DNA of 64,000 bases from Amia ocellicauda (lineage: Eukaryota; Chordata; Actinopteri; Amiiformes; Amiidae): positions 38,388,784-38,452,783 of the forward strand of contig NC_089857.1 in the NCBI RefSeq assembly GCF_036373705.1. Direction: 5' to 3'. The translations under genes were made by a program, and so were the position numbers. Positions 49,701 to 64,000 of this stretch are shown here, one piece after another; position 1 is the first letter of the stretch; each line of letters opens with the position of its first letter. Under the pieces are notes generated by a model. The model was not told the origin of the DNA and did no database searches. It was given only the letters and a program-made list of their open reading frames with translations.

Positions 49701-52700
49701 GTGATATTTTAGCACTGTTTTCTACTGCATGATGGCATCTAGCTGAGGTTAAGGCCGAACAAGTCCCTTTGTAATTTTGTGACTACATTTTGACTACAGG
49801 AAGAGAAAATTCTGACAATTAGTTATATAGGATGCCACTGCCGAAGCATGTGTAAGCGATCAATAAAATCCATTGGGAGACCACTTTTTTAAACCTAAAA
49901 AGGGATGAAATCTTGCCTTAAGGATTTTCTTTTTAAAGTAGTTGTTCACAAACCAATATTTAGCTGCAAAATGTGCTTGAATTAAGTTTGGACACTGTTG
50001 GCATCACTCATTGTCATTCAAATGCCATATGTGATACTCCATTGACTTAAATCCCTTCCTTCAGGTTAAATATAACCAGTATTGTAAGTTTTTGACTAAT
50101 CAATGTTTCAGTGCAATGTCATGTTTATGGTCTTGCAACCTTCACATATGTATTTGAATGACTGACTAGCAGGGTTATCAGTCTGAAACATCACTATATC
50201 AATCCAACCACTCAACCTAAAGAATAAATGAATGGAAAACTGTGAGAGTGAGAGAACAGAAGCCTGGAAAACCCTTTCACCTTCAACAAATATAAATATA
50301 AATATAAGTAAATATAAATGTAGTATAAAGGCATATTAAATGAGTGGATGATTGATCTGTCCAATACAATGCACCATACACCAGTTCTCATTTATCTTAT
50401 CCACATTCAATAGGTACATTATCTTTAAGATCTTTACATATAACCTAATTGGCTGTTTTGTGGTGTTTAGTGCTCTATGTTACTGCTTGTCAGGCATGTA
50501 AATTGGTGTTAAATGGGTCATTCCTGAGGGATATTAGAAGGATTTAAAATTGATTTTAAAATGTAGATCATAATCACGCAACCCCAAAATGGCATATCCT
50601 GAAGGTATATTTGTTGATCACGTTTTTGTCATAAGAACTTCAGCTTGAACTAAATCATAACTTCAATTAACCCCCCTGATTAATGCAAATTAAAAACGGT
50701 ACTTGATGCTGATCTTGCATTAAGTACAAGGAAGAATGCTCTATCATACAAAAAGCTACCATTTAACTACTGGAATAAGAATTTGTTTTTGGCAAGGGGG
50801 TCACATTTTGATTTGGTCCACGCCTGAAGAAAACTTAATTTTGTGATCTCTCCAAAAATGGTAATAAAAATGACGATAATAAACATTTTTCCAAGCATTG
50901 AATAAACAGGGTGAAACAATGTTCTGATGTCTGTAATTAACTACAGCTGTCTGAAACCTGCCAAGATTTGAGGTATAAAATTGACTAAAACATTAATGTG
51001 TGATTCTGATTCTTTTGTTGTGTTACAGACTATAATCATGGAGAATGAAGTTCTTCCCAAAATATTTCTTGATTTTCTTAATATCCGCCACTTTCCTTCT
51101 TTGCCAAAAACAGAGAGTTGTGGGTAAGGTTTTACAATTTTAAATTATATTACAATCATAGTATGTCATGTTAGGAGTGTTATTGCAATACAGTACATGT
51201 CTGTGTGGAGTCTTTAATATCTTTCTTTTTTAGATCCCTTGATGAGACTGAATCTGAAGAATCGAGGTATGTTATGTCTTTTTATTTTCCTGTTTTCAGA
51301 CACCAGAGAGCAATCGGAACTGGTAAACCAAGTAATTATCTATTGTGTGTTCTATCCTTTTCCTGTGTTTCGGATGACACTTAGGACAAAGTTTGCTTTT
51401 TATTACACGAAAACTTAATTCAAAAATACTGCCGGTCCTTAATAATAAATATGTTCCCCTTTTCTGTTTCCTATCATTGTGCTTCAGAATCGATATGTCT
51501 TTTTCTTTCTAAACCCCTTTGACATCATCAGGCTTATTATCCACAGTAATGCATCTCCAAAGAAATCCATTTGCTGAACAGGCCGCGAATGATCAGGGTT
51601 ACTCACACATATGACTACAATAGCCTCCAGTTTTAATATTAAAGAAATGCTCGTTCACGCTGTAATTCTCCAATATTATTCACAATGAAAAAACAAAGAG
51701 TATGATTAATAACAAAAATAAGAGCCTAACCAGTAAAGCTTCCCTATTAACTGCTTTTCTTTTCCAGTTACTGCTGTAGAAACCTCACCCAGTTCTTATT
51801 TCTGTAGCTGACGTTCTGTAGCTGATCAAATAAGTGCTTACAAAGGAAGCCAATTGTTCCTACTCCATACTGTATAATAGGGAAAGAACTCTTGACAATG
51901 ACGTAAATTTGAATTTGCGGGATATGTATATTCAGCAGTGGTTCGCCATGCTTAAAACTAACTGACAGACCATAACATACAAACACTAACATTGCGGGGT
52001 CCCCTAATTAATTGTATGCATTTTCTGGAGGAATGTTCTGTTCACTTGTTTGTTTGTTTCCAGTGTATTTAAACACACAATCAATCTGGCACATGTGTAC
52101 TGTCAGTGCTCAGCAGGGGACAGAGACGGATCTACAGGCAGAAACCTGACAGCACGAGTGTGGTGCAGCATGACTCTTAACTAGCCATGCATCTCTAATT
52201 TGTAGACAATCAAAATACAAACTATGTCGGTAATTCCTTGTGTTTAAAGCACGAATTGATTGGCAGTGATGAGACAACCCTTCTGGATGAGGTTATGGAT
52301 ATAAATGCTAACCTATAAGGTGTAGATTATGTGAGTGATCACTGTCCTGGTATTTAAATTCACCTTATTGTGGGATTACTTACTATAGGATTGTTGTTTC
52401 TGCTTATTGTTATTTGACCTGCCCACTATGTCATCTCATGTCATCCGGTAATTGTATCCCATAGTACATGTTGAGGCAGGAGACTTTCAGAAGTTAATTA
52501 TGCAGCTGTTTTGTTGACAGTGCTAATCAACATGGAAAAATAAGAATGTAAACACAAATTACAACACAATCACTCTGAGAAGATGTTATATTATATAGTC
52601 AAGTAGAAATACGCTGTTGACACAGGCCGGCCCATATGCTGCCAAGCAATCCCAGAGACTAACCCACTTGGCCGCAGTAGAAAACGATATTCAATTAAAT

Positions 52701-54208
52701 AATGCTAGTCATATGTGTGAGCATAACATTTACATATTTGTTCCTCCTTTGATTATTTCACCTTTTTATGTATCAGAAGGCATACAGTTGAAAGTGTGCC
52801 AGTTTCATCGCATCCAGGTTGATTGCCTCACTTTATCACACAGAGTTTGAGGTATTTTCTGTTTAGCGTCCACTGATGCTGACACTCCTGTTCTTGACCT
52901 TTGCAGTAAACTGTCCCATCAGCCCGTGCTGCTGTTCCTGAGGGATCCATATGTCTTGCCTGCAGCCGATGGTAATGGAAGCTGTCATGCTTTAACAGCT
53001 CTTTACTAGTTACACCCTTCACCACATAAACCAACTAAATGGAAACTCTGGCCCCTGAGTCTGACATGGATTTGTGTCCACTGCAACATGTCATCAACAG
53101 CAGAGCTTTACATCGTATAGTCATGTATGTTTGTTGTTTTTATCAGTTGTTGTTTTCCATATTTGGTTAAAAGTCCCTCTAAATTAAAAGATAACCTAAG
53201 TTTATTTTGATTTTGTTGATATAACAAGGTGTAATGTCTCCTTGTTGAAACCATTTTAAAATTCAGTTAGCAAACAATAGATCAGATTTTGTAGGCAGTG
53301 GCTACTCAGTCCACTTACTGGGGTTCAGCTGGCACAGTCACTGCCCAGTCTAAACAATTATCATCTGTAAAAGTGTTATTTTTAATATAATTTTAAAAGT
53401 ACAGTATTACCAAGGCGTATTAATGCATATTAAATGTGCCAATACCTACACAAGTGAAAGGATTAAGATCCCACTGACATAGACAGTGAAGTCTGGATGT
53501 GTAATGGATCATACAGTATCTCCCTTTTTATGGCCACTGTTTTCTCATCTCATTCAGTTTAATGTGTACACCCCTCAAAGGTAATCTAATAACATGCTTG
53601 GATTGTAATTTTCTCTTTTGCCGTTTTCAATTACTGTAAATGCTCAAACCTGGGTTTGCTTTCCGTTTTTTTTTTCTTTTTTTTCTGGGAGGTAGGACAT
53701 AAAATCAGTTGATTACACATTTATTAACCTGAGAATAAATATATGTTGGAACGCTTGTCAGCAACTGATGCATGTGAAACAAGAGTAATTACGTGGATTA
53801 CATATACTTAGGCGTTTTAGAAATCTGGCCTTTTGCACTGTTAGAACAAGAGACGTTGATGGTTGTTTGTAATTTCAGGAGATTGTTTTCATTCTCCTAA
53901 TGAATTGCTCATCTGTTTTCAGTTCCCCAATGCCCTTTCTGCTCACAGGACTGAATACACATCAGACAATAAGAATTTATTTACTTTGACCTGAGAGAAC
54001 TGAGGTTTTTCTTGTTTGTTTTTTGAGAAACCTAATGTTTTTTCATGGATAAATGTAATCAATTTTTTGATGAAAGATATAAAAACATTTTTCCAATTGT
54101 TTTTTTTCATGTCTTTCAATTTTCCTTCTGCTTTCAGATACATTTACAAACGTGGTTATTGAAGGTGTTATTCATGGCATCTTCTACCCAGATCTTCAAC
54201 CAAAATAG
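19536..54208 (+). CDS. SNX24: Sorting nexin-24 (PX-only), complete, 7 exons
   Basis: Coding exons: 19536-19592, 40070-40153, 40757-40861, 51029-51123, 51234-51266, 52907-52971, 54138-54208 (stop TAG). All splice sites are GT-AG, phases agree and the product is 169 aa, the human length. An in-frame ATG at 19524 has a purine at -3 and would add MHSL; the family aligns from 19536, so I chose that. The PX domain covers about residues 1-125. It has [10 protein letters not shown] (35-44), the proline loop PPEIPSK (54-60) and EQRR (71-74), which together form the phosphoinositide pocket. No BAR or other domain follows; the short tail ends in LHGIFYP-like sequence. The protein is expected to bind PI3P or related lipids on endosomal membrane; its cargo role is poorly known. 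SNX22 is the nearest paralogue, but exon content and length fit SNX24. Exon 5 is only 33 nt. Confidence 0.96.
21127..21166. repeat. (GT)20 microsatellite
   Basis: Uninterrupted 40-bp GT array in SNX24 intron 1. Confidence 0.97.
21470..21690 (+). mobile_element. Degenerate tRNA-derived SINE
   Basis: A Pol III B-box-like GGTTCGATCCC occurs at about 21490-21500, followed by TGACCGGGAG, GTGCACAATTGGCTAG, a CCATATGGGG block, an AAGCCGAGAT block and an A-rich tail with TCTAAATCTTAGGAGGAG. The order B box, 'GCACAATTGGC' body and tail fits tRNA-derived SINEs that I recall from non-teleost ray-finned fish. The A-box end is eroded and no target duplication is clear. Confidence 0.65.
22224..22310 (+). 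repeat. GATACC-rich repeat, possible DNA-transposon end
   Basis: Begins TAGTGTTGTCACGATACC and repeats CGATACC/GATACC several times in under 90 bp. The start resembles the end of non-autonomous DNA elements that are common in fishes. No matching inverted end was found downstream, so it is probably truncated. Confidence 0.5.
22857..22940 (-). repeat. CCAAT-bearing foldback repeat, copy 3 (SNX24 intron 1)
   Basis: Contains GCAGATCAGATGTCCACAG, CTGCGCAG, CCACCAATGGGATC and CTTCGCAGAACTGCAG. Read on the minus strand this follows the order of the PPIC promoter copy, with a gap in the middle. Its ends are again complementary. This copy is diverged and far from any promoter, showing that the sequence is a dispersed repeat. 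Confidence 0.7.
22984..23260. repeat. Diverged tandem duplication, period about 148 bp
   Basis: 22984-23114 and 23133-23260 share TGTTTA(A/T), GCTGTGC, GTCTGAA, AGTAATTTAA/TT, TTACAGT(A/G)ATCAT, TTAAATACA/GTAAATACA and TAAGCACAGTTATT in the same order. Divergence shows an old event. Confidence 0.75.
29530..29910 (+). repeat. Weak tandem units, period about 125 bp
   Basis: Three successive stretches repeat a pattern with an AAGTTTCA/AAATTTCG-like segment, then TTTCAGAGAAGA (29597, 29722; weaker as TGTTCAGAAG at about 29851), then an AT-rich stretch and a CCAATATGG/CCAGTATTG segment. This is probably an old interspersed repeat with internal repeats; the family is not recognised. Confidence 0.4.
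31641..31720. repeat. Perfect 80-bp palindrome with a (TA)n centre
   Basis: 31641-31680 is the exact reverse complement of 31681-31720. The outer 15 bases on each side are AGTTTTATTTGGTGT and its complement; the middle is pure TA. It can extrude as a cruciform. Confidence 0.97.
37773..37954. mobile_element. Foldback MITE with 58-bp inverted arms
   Basis: Arms 37773-37830 and 37897-37954 start GGGCCGGATTAAATC and match over about 58 bp with several mismatches and a one-base gap, around a 66-bp middle. There is no coding capacity. A short AAA/TAAA lies at both flanks, but a target duplication cannot be fixed. The superfamily is not assigned. Confidence 0.85.
40154..40756 (+). other. SNX24: SNX24 intron 2
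   Basis: GT-AG intron of 603 bp with an AAATA-rich low-complexity tract at about 40420-40446. Nothing else seen. Confidence 0.85.
40862..51028 (+). other. SNX24: SNX24 intron 3 (10.2 kb)
   Basis: GT-AG intron with few recognisable repeats: a CATGAATACACACA duplication at about 42885-42920, an A18 run at 45698-45715, a TATC-like tract near 46900-46935 and AAATATA repeats at about 50288-50320. Several stretches (43540-43990, 47000-47320, 49290-49760) have balanced base composition and homeodomain-type TAATTA or TTAAT motifs and could be conserved regulatory DNA. No open frame with a family signature. Confidence 0.75.
51267..52906 (+). other. SNX24: SNX24 intron 5
   Basis: GT-AG intron of 1.6 kb. 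No identifiable element. Confidence 0.85.
52972..54137 (+). other. SNX24: SNX24 intron 6
   Basis: GT-AG intron of 1.2 kb, phase 1, with T-rich runs. No identifiable element. Confidence 0.85.
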
Positions 54209-55360
54209 ACAATGCAATAATGGAGGCTGATGAAGAGTTGTTTAAACTGGACAAAAGGGAGTTTACAACACTAAAAAGGTTTTGTTTTGAAACATTTAGA
54301 TGTGTGGATTATCAAAGTATTGCACTATGACTAATGAAATAATCCAAGACTAGCAATGAGACTGGTGCTACTCAGAATAAGGTAATCTGTTGAGTCAAAC
54401 TTCTAGAAGTTGATTGTTTGCTGAACTAATATGAGCCAAACTGAAAAGTGTCACATGGAATATTTTATACCATTATAAAGAGATATTTATTGCTGCATTT
54501 AAAGCAGATATGAAAAGCTGTTTCTATATACTGGTGGGAAAGTATGGAAACTACTTTACAGCTGGCAAATCATGGCTGACGTGTTAAATCAACACTACTT
54601 AGAATAACTGACATAACTGTGAGAAACTTAGATACTAGTGTGAGCTGACATTTTATAATATAAAAGGTAGTATCTCCGTTGTATCCTATGTCTATGTTTA
54701 TTTAAAAACTATATTTTTTAAATAAGAAATATGTTTGACTGACTTAGCATCCATTTGGGAAAAAATATATCATGTAAACTACTTTTATAATATCGTTTGT
54801 GTGTTTCTGTTGCTATATCACCCTATTAATTTGTGATCAGAGACAAAAATTGAGCTTTGATAGGGTTATTGCTTCTGGAAAGACACGTTTAGTCATGTAA
54901 TGTGGCAAAATTAATCTGATATTTTGTTCTGTGTTTAAGAAAACAACAAATCTATGTGTGACAAGGCTATATCAGGTCCTCTAACTAAATATCATACTAA
55001 GAATGAAAAATAACGCTAGAAAACTCCTAGAGATTGAATTGTCTTCCAATTTGTATTCATACGAAAGCTGTGGCACGTGTCTTCTTCCAGCAGTGAATTT
55101 TAATTGTGAAAATAGGTTCAATAAATCCCATCACCAGCTAGTCGTAGTCAGGTTTTCTGTACCGAACACACAAGATCAAGACACTTGTTTAGCATCTAGA
55201 TGCACCATAATCATTTCCATTCAATTTTGAAATGTTGAGTGTGAGTATAGCTATAAACGTGTTGTCGAGGTGTGGTTTTCCAGCACTTTGTGTACAGTTA
55301 TTAAATCTGAAAATAGGGATACAATGTACAGTAATAAAGCAAATTAAAACACAATGCAGT
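54209..55360 (+). other. SNX24: SNX24 3' UTR (inferred)
   Basis: Follows the TAG stop. AATAAA at 55333-55338 is the best plus-strand poly(A) signal and would give a 3' UTR of about 1.15 kb. An earlier end is possible. Confidence 0.5.
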
Positions 55361-55382
55361 TCTTGCTTGGTATCATTTTATT
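55333..55382. terminator. Facing poly(A) signals of SNX24 and PPIC
   Basis: AATAAA on the plus strand at 55333-55338 and AATAAA on the minus strand at 55382-55377 (TTTATT on plus). They face each other across 38 bp between the convergent genes. The minus signal would give PPIC a 3' UTR of about 0.76 kb. Use of either is inferred. Confidence 0.5.
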
Positions 55383-56139
55383 GCGTTTCCTTGTCTAGAA
55401 TGCAGCGAGTTATCATGATTCAGGATAGTGTTAACATTTGAAATTGGCACACTAACTCAGTTACTAGCGGCAGCTGCAAAGAAACTGATGGTAAATGTTA
55501 CATAAGTGTTAATGAATTTTATCAATGACGGAGGAAGTTATGGCTGAATTTATATTGTGTGGACACTTACAGTTGTGCCTAGTATTAGGAATTCTAGTGC
55601 ATACAATACAATACAATACAATACAGTGGTATTTAACCTCTACACACACAAGCTGTCTTGAGCTGTCTCTCTTACAAAGTGCACACATGTTGTTTGTTTT
55701 AAATATCTGGCAGTTATTTGTTAAATAAATGTAAGTACATTCTCTTTGACAGCTGAATACTGTTTTTAAACTTGGCTGGGACACGTCATGCACCCGTCAC
55801 TTTGCATACATCAGATATTGTTTTTTACACGAGGTGCATGTTTGACTAATGAACCACAAGGGTGGTTTACATACAGGCACAAACGTAACACAACATTTAC
55901 ACACTATACAAAATGCATATACATAACATATGTGGTATTTTGTAGGGGTTATTGCATATAAACTGTGTGAAAAAGATAACCACAGTCCAGAAAAGAATCG
56001 GACAGTTTAAATCACGTCAGCCCTTTTTTTCTTATCAATAAATAATATTGTTCAGTGGCATCAACATTTGATCTTTTTCAGCATACAACTGCTTTGTGCA
56101 TTTAGCTTCTGAGCTTGCATATCTCCTGATGTTATCGTC
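55383..56139 (-). other. PPIC: PPIC 3' UTR (inferred)
   Basis: Sequence downstream of the PPIC stop on the minus strand. It contains the ATACA microsatellite and no other recognised element. The extent depends on the inferred poly(A) signal at 55382-55377. Confidence 0.45.
55601..55625. repeat. (ATACA)5 microsatellite
   Basis: Five perfect pentanucleotide units in the inferred PPIC 3' UTR. Confidence 0.95.
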
Positions 56140-60293
<4,154 letters not shown>

Positions 60294-60540
60294 GTTTCTC
60301 TTCCAGGAAGGACGTGGGAGAAAAAGCCGCAAAGCGCCGACTGACTCAAGAAAGCTGACGCTCGCGTTCTTGTAGCGCAGATGTCCGCAGGTCTGCGCAG
60401 ATCTGCAGAATCCCAGCGACCCCATTGGTGGAGCGGCCCAGAACTGCGGACGTCTGCGCTACAAGAACAAGTCCCACGTTCGCGGAGGATGCGTCCCGCA
60501 GAAGCGCTGACCCCACCTCTTAAAGAGAGCAGGCCAATTG
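60294..60540 (-). promoter_or_regulatory. PPIC: PPIC promoter / 5' UTR
   Basis: CpG-rich stretch directly upstream of the PPIC start. On the coding (minus) strand a CCAAT box lies at 60428-60424, about 130 bp before the start codon, inside the foldback repeat at 60366-60468. No TATA box is seen. CpG density falls off beyond about 60540. Confidence 0.7.
60366..60468. repeat. CCAAT-bearing foldback repeat, copy 2 (PPIC promoter)
   Basis: Arms 60366-60390 and 60444-60468 (25 nt each, starting GTTCTTGTAGCGCAG) are inverted repeats with one mismatch. The 53-bp middle carries CTGCGCAGATCTGCAG and CCCATTGG. This is the best-preserved of three copies in the window and shows the shape of the element: about 103 bp, foldback ends, no coding capacity. 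Confidence 0.88.
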
Positions 60541-62322
60541 CACAACATAGGCGCTGGAGTACAAGGATGTGACTGCATCTTCTCTACCACATTTTAAAAT
60601 AAAATCTATTCTTTAAAAAAACGAACAGAAACGCATCCAAAACGTGTGCTTAGATGTTATATGTTTCGGGAATTGAAAACAGGTAGGCGCACTAGTTTTC
60701 TGGTGAATGAAATGTAAGGATACTTTACTACACTTCTCTATCTTCTAGGTGACTTTATACACAAAGTAACTTCTCTTACCTCGAATATAGTCTTGCAATG
60801 ATACATTATAGTTTGTTTTATTCTACTCCCGTTGGGCTTTGTCTGTATTTGAGTATTGAGTAATGGCAAAAGTACCTGTTCTCATTGGTGATTGACCAGG
60901 TTATGTATAGGGGTGTTTCCCATGTTACAGGTACATTTTACTTACATTACTTCTGCTATTGATTAATCTCTCAGCAATAGGAGCTTACATGTAGGATGTA
61001 GCACTTCAGTTCATCGCACATGTGGCAGACAAGTCAACAGCTTCTTTTGTCTTAATTCAAAGCTATGTACCTTTCATGCAGTTGAAGACTTTCAAGACTT
61101 TGGCCTTCACACCGATTATTGAAGTTTATCTATCTTGTGAAGGTTGACAACATAATTTACAACTAAACTGACTGCTGTAAAGGATAATTTGGGCGATTTA
61201 CATGTTTCGTTTGCAAATGTACAAACCTTTTTTTAATTATTTGTATTGTTATTAACAACCAACCTGTCAAAGTGTTGACGCTTGCCTGGTGTCTTATTCT
61301 AATATCTTGACATGTTGTGTGTAGTTGTGATTCCCTAGCAAAAATAATGCATATTATATTGAATATGATTTTAATCAGGGCCTTAACATCTGACCTGCTT
61401 CTCAGTCCTGGCCATTGACTGTATACAGATCATTACCTCCAGTCCTTCAGATTTCACCAGAGCTTTAGACACGTTGGATGTCATGGTCATCTGAGCATCC
61501 TTTAAGGTTTAGAGAAGACCCACATTCCTCAAACTGGGAATTTCATGTGCTAATGCAGTAGTTGCTGAGAGTAAATCCAAGGAGTAAGCAAATCCTGTTC
61601 TTAAGAAGACACTGATTTAAGCTTTTGCCCCCTCTTTAAGTCTGTTTGCAGATGGGTGGAGGCAGCATCTGTGTCTTATGGATGTCCCTACAGACAAGAA
61701 TGTTTCATGAAAGTGTCCACAGGTAAGAGTGTTTCTTTAACACAAATGTATGACGCTGAGCATTGAAGTCAGCAGGACTTTTGCACCGAGTGAAAATGTG
61801 GATTATACTGCTCTGGCATAAGTACCAATTCCAGTCTGTTGGAAAAGCTCATGGTGCACTTGTGCAGTTTTGTTTTGTGCCCCTAGCCCCTGTTTCTGAC
61901 AGCGTCGTTTGACCCTTGTCTCATCATCATCGTAATTTTCTTGTATTCAAATATTATCTCAGGCCTACATATCTCTCATTGAGAGCTGTGATCAAAGCAG
62001 CTTTCTAGACGTGACATTTTTATATGCATTTGACAATATAATTCAAAGTTTTTCACATTTTATGGGAAATCCTGCTGCGACCGCTGGAAAAAAAATACAT
62101 TTCCAGATTGCAGGTTTTGGACTGAGTGTACGTGGTGAAGAATTAACTATTTTATGTATAAATATTTTTGTTAATCTGCATCAACAGAGACCCAGTATTC
62201 CCTCGGGTCTTTCTTTTCAACTTTAGAGTTCTTTTAAAGTGCTTTTAAATGTTCCAACTTCAAATAGTATGAATGCACTTTTATGGAATGCTTTGGGTAA
62301 ATTGATGTTTTAATTCAGTGTG

Positions 62323-62374
<52 letters not shown>

Positions 62375-64000
62375 TATATTTAACATTTCAGGGGTCCACT
62401 CCTTGATGTACATATTCACACCCTTCATTTTAAACAATGTTATTCTTGATTCATGTAGCTTAATCATTAGTGATTCTTAAATTATATCCATTTACAAATT
62501 ATATATTTTCAAAATCAGATGAACACTGATTCAGCCTGGCCAAGACTTTGGATGTGTAACCTGCAAACTGCAAACTAGGACTAGGAAAACAATGTTGCGC
62601 AGCTCTAGCTAGTTTCCAGGACTTCCTTTCCCTAATATTCTTTCATTTTTTATTTCTTTGGGGGTGCGTCACTTTATGTATCAGATTATTTGAAGAACAA
62701 GATTATATAAAGTGCCAAAAAGCAGGACTTAGCCATTTTGATTGAACACTCATTTCATTGGATGACGTTTAGGAGTTTTTATGCATGAAAAGTAGTCATA
62801 TAAAATACAGAAATAATCTCTGAGTGTGTCTTGTTATATATCAACTCTCTGTTTGATTTGAGTAATAATGAGTCTCATAGATTAAGGTTATCAGATAGAA
62901 GGTGCCTCTTGGTGGAAAGCAAGACAAATCCTGTTTTAAGAACCTTTCGACACACTGAGGAATCCATTAGATCACACAGACCTCTCTGCTGGAACACACA
63001 CTTAGAGCGCTGGCTCTCCTGTGTTTTCTTTAGCTGACCACATGTTGATTATGTTTTCATTTGCACATATTTTCTGAATATTTCGGCTTTACTTTCCTGC
63101 CCTCCAGCGGACTAATTCTCTTAACCTTTAAGAGGCTGCCAGCAGAGACGGCTGTCCTTCCACTGTTACTCTGGAAATGTGCTGACAAGTGCACTTGTCC
63201 TTGAGAATCTATCCTCTTGCCAGACTTACATAGCAAATTAACATCAAATCTTCATGTTAAGAGAAGTGGGTGAGTGGGTGAATGTATAAACTCCCATTTA
63301 GTTTATTTCAAGCCTGCATTTACACAAGGTTAGTGCATTGCTTGTTTTATATTACATTATATATATATTTGTATTCCAGTATTGATGTTTTCCATGTTTG
63401 TGAAAGAAAAAGGTTGAATTATTCATTGCACATATTCTAAGAAAATATAAACACTAAAGGAGTTTCAATTTTTTTTCAAAAATGTATCTGGTTCAGAGAT
63501 TTAGTGAGAATATGATCCAAATAATATCTTCATTAAATATTTCTATATGTATTTCAGCAAAAATATATTTTTTAGATGTAAGGATTTATAAATGTACTTA
63601 CTGAACTAATTATTTATACAACATAGCCCTAAAGAAACAAACTAAAATAAAAAAAACATGCTATTTCATGCTATTATTAATTTGATCTTAACTGGAAAAT
63701 AATTTGAAATATGTACTTTTAACAAAACATTACTTATTAATTGTGGTAACTTTAGGTCTATTCTGAGATATGTTTATTAAGAAATTCATTTTTTTAATGT
63801 TTGAAGGAGAGTGGGTTATGATCTGTGGAATTGTAGAGCATTGCAGAGGAGACACTAAACCATGTTTTCCACACTGTTCGACAGAGAAACAGTTGACTTT
63901 GATTCCCTGTACTTCACAATTATCAATCACCCTGGTTTCAGAAGCCAGCGGTGGCTATAGATCAAGACACTATCTGGTGTGGCTATCAGCCAATAGGGTG
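60541..64000. other. Intergenic, upstream of PPIC
   Basis: 3.5 kb with (AT)n at 62330-62369 and no supported coding segment. In other vertebrates PRDM6 is the next gene beyond PPIC; none of its exons is recognisable here, so it would lie outside the window. Confidence 0.65.
62330..62369. repeat. (AT)n microsatellite
   Basis: AT array of about 40 bp preceded by a short GT run. Confidence 0.95.

Noticed and set aside
60424..60440. ER-stress element (CCAAT-N9-CCACG) before PPIC
   Set aside because: The CCAAT is present on the minus strand but the CCACG half is not found nine bases on.

Overview
The window is nuclear DNA from a vertebrate, most likely a ray-finned fish. It is AT-rich, with long introns, short phase-consistent exons, CpG-rich promoters and many fish-type DNA transposons. 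A degenerate tRNA-derived SINE with a 'GCACAATTGGC' block resembles, from memory, SINEs of non-teleost ray-finned fishes such as sturgeons and gars. I cannot name a species.

Three genes can be reconstructed completely from start to stop. SNX2 (+, coding span 675-16815, 15 exons, 519 aa) is a PX-BAR sorting nexin of the endosomal retromer/ESCPE-1 coat. SNX24 (+, 19536-54208, 7 exons, 169 aa) is a small PX-only sorting nexin with a 20.5-kb first intron. PPIC (-, 60293-56140, 5 exons, 210 aa) is a secretory-pathway cyclophilin. The order and orientation SNX2>, SNX24>, <PPIC is that of human 5q23.2, so this is a conserved syntenic block. SNX24 and PPIC converge, and candidate poly(A) signals for both lie within 50 bp of each other near 55.35 kb.

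Layout: 1-674 is upstream sequence and the SNX2 promoter. 675-16815 is SNX2, with an intact DD36E-spaced Tc1-like transposon in intron 1, an internally deleted Tc1-like relic in intron 5, and a long hairpin just before the last exon. 16816-19535 holds the SNX2 3' end and the SNX24 CpG-rich promoter. 19536-54208 is SNX24, whose large introns hold microsatellites, a SINE, foldback elements, an 80-bp perfect palindrome and stretches that may be regulatory. 54209-56139 is the convergent 3' region. 56140-60293 is PPIC, with a hAT-type element and its 8-bp target duplication in intron 4. 60294-64000 is the PPIC promoter and intergenic DNA with no gene seen.

The most unusual observation is a CCAAT-box-carrying foldback repeat of about 90-100 bp. 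Related copies sit immediately upstream of both SNX24 and PPIC, and a third copy lies in SNX24 intron 1. Also notable are two GC-AG introns in SNX2 and CLEAR-like E-boxes in the SNX2 and SNX24 promoters. There is no sign of a prokaryotic-type system, CRISPR array or RNA gene.
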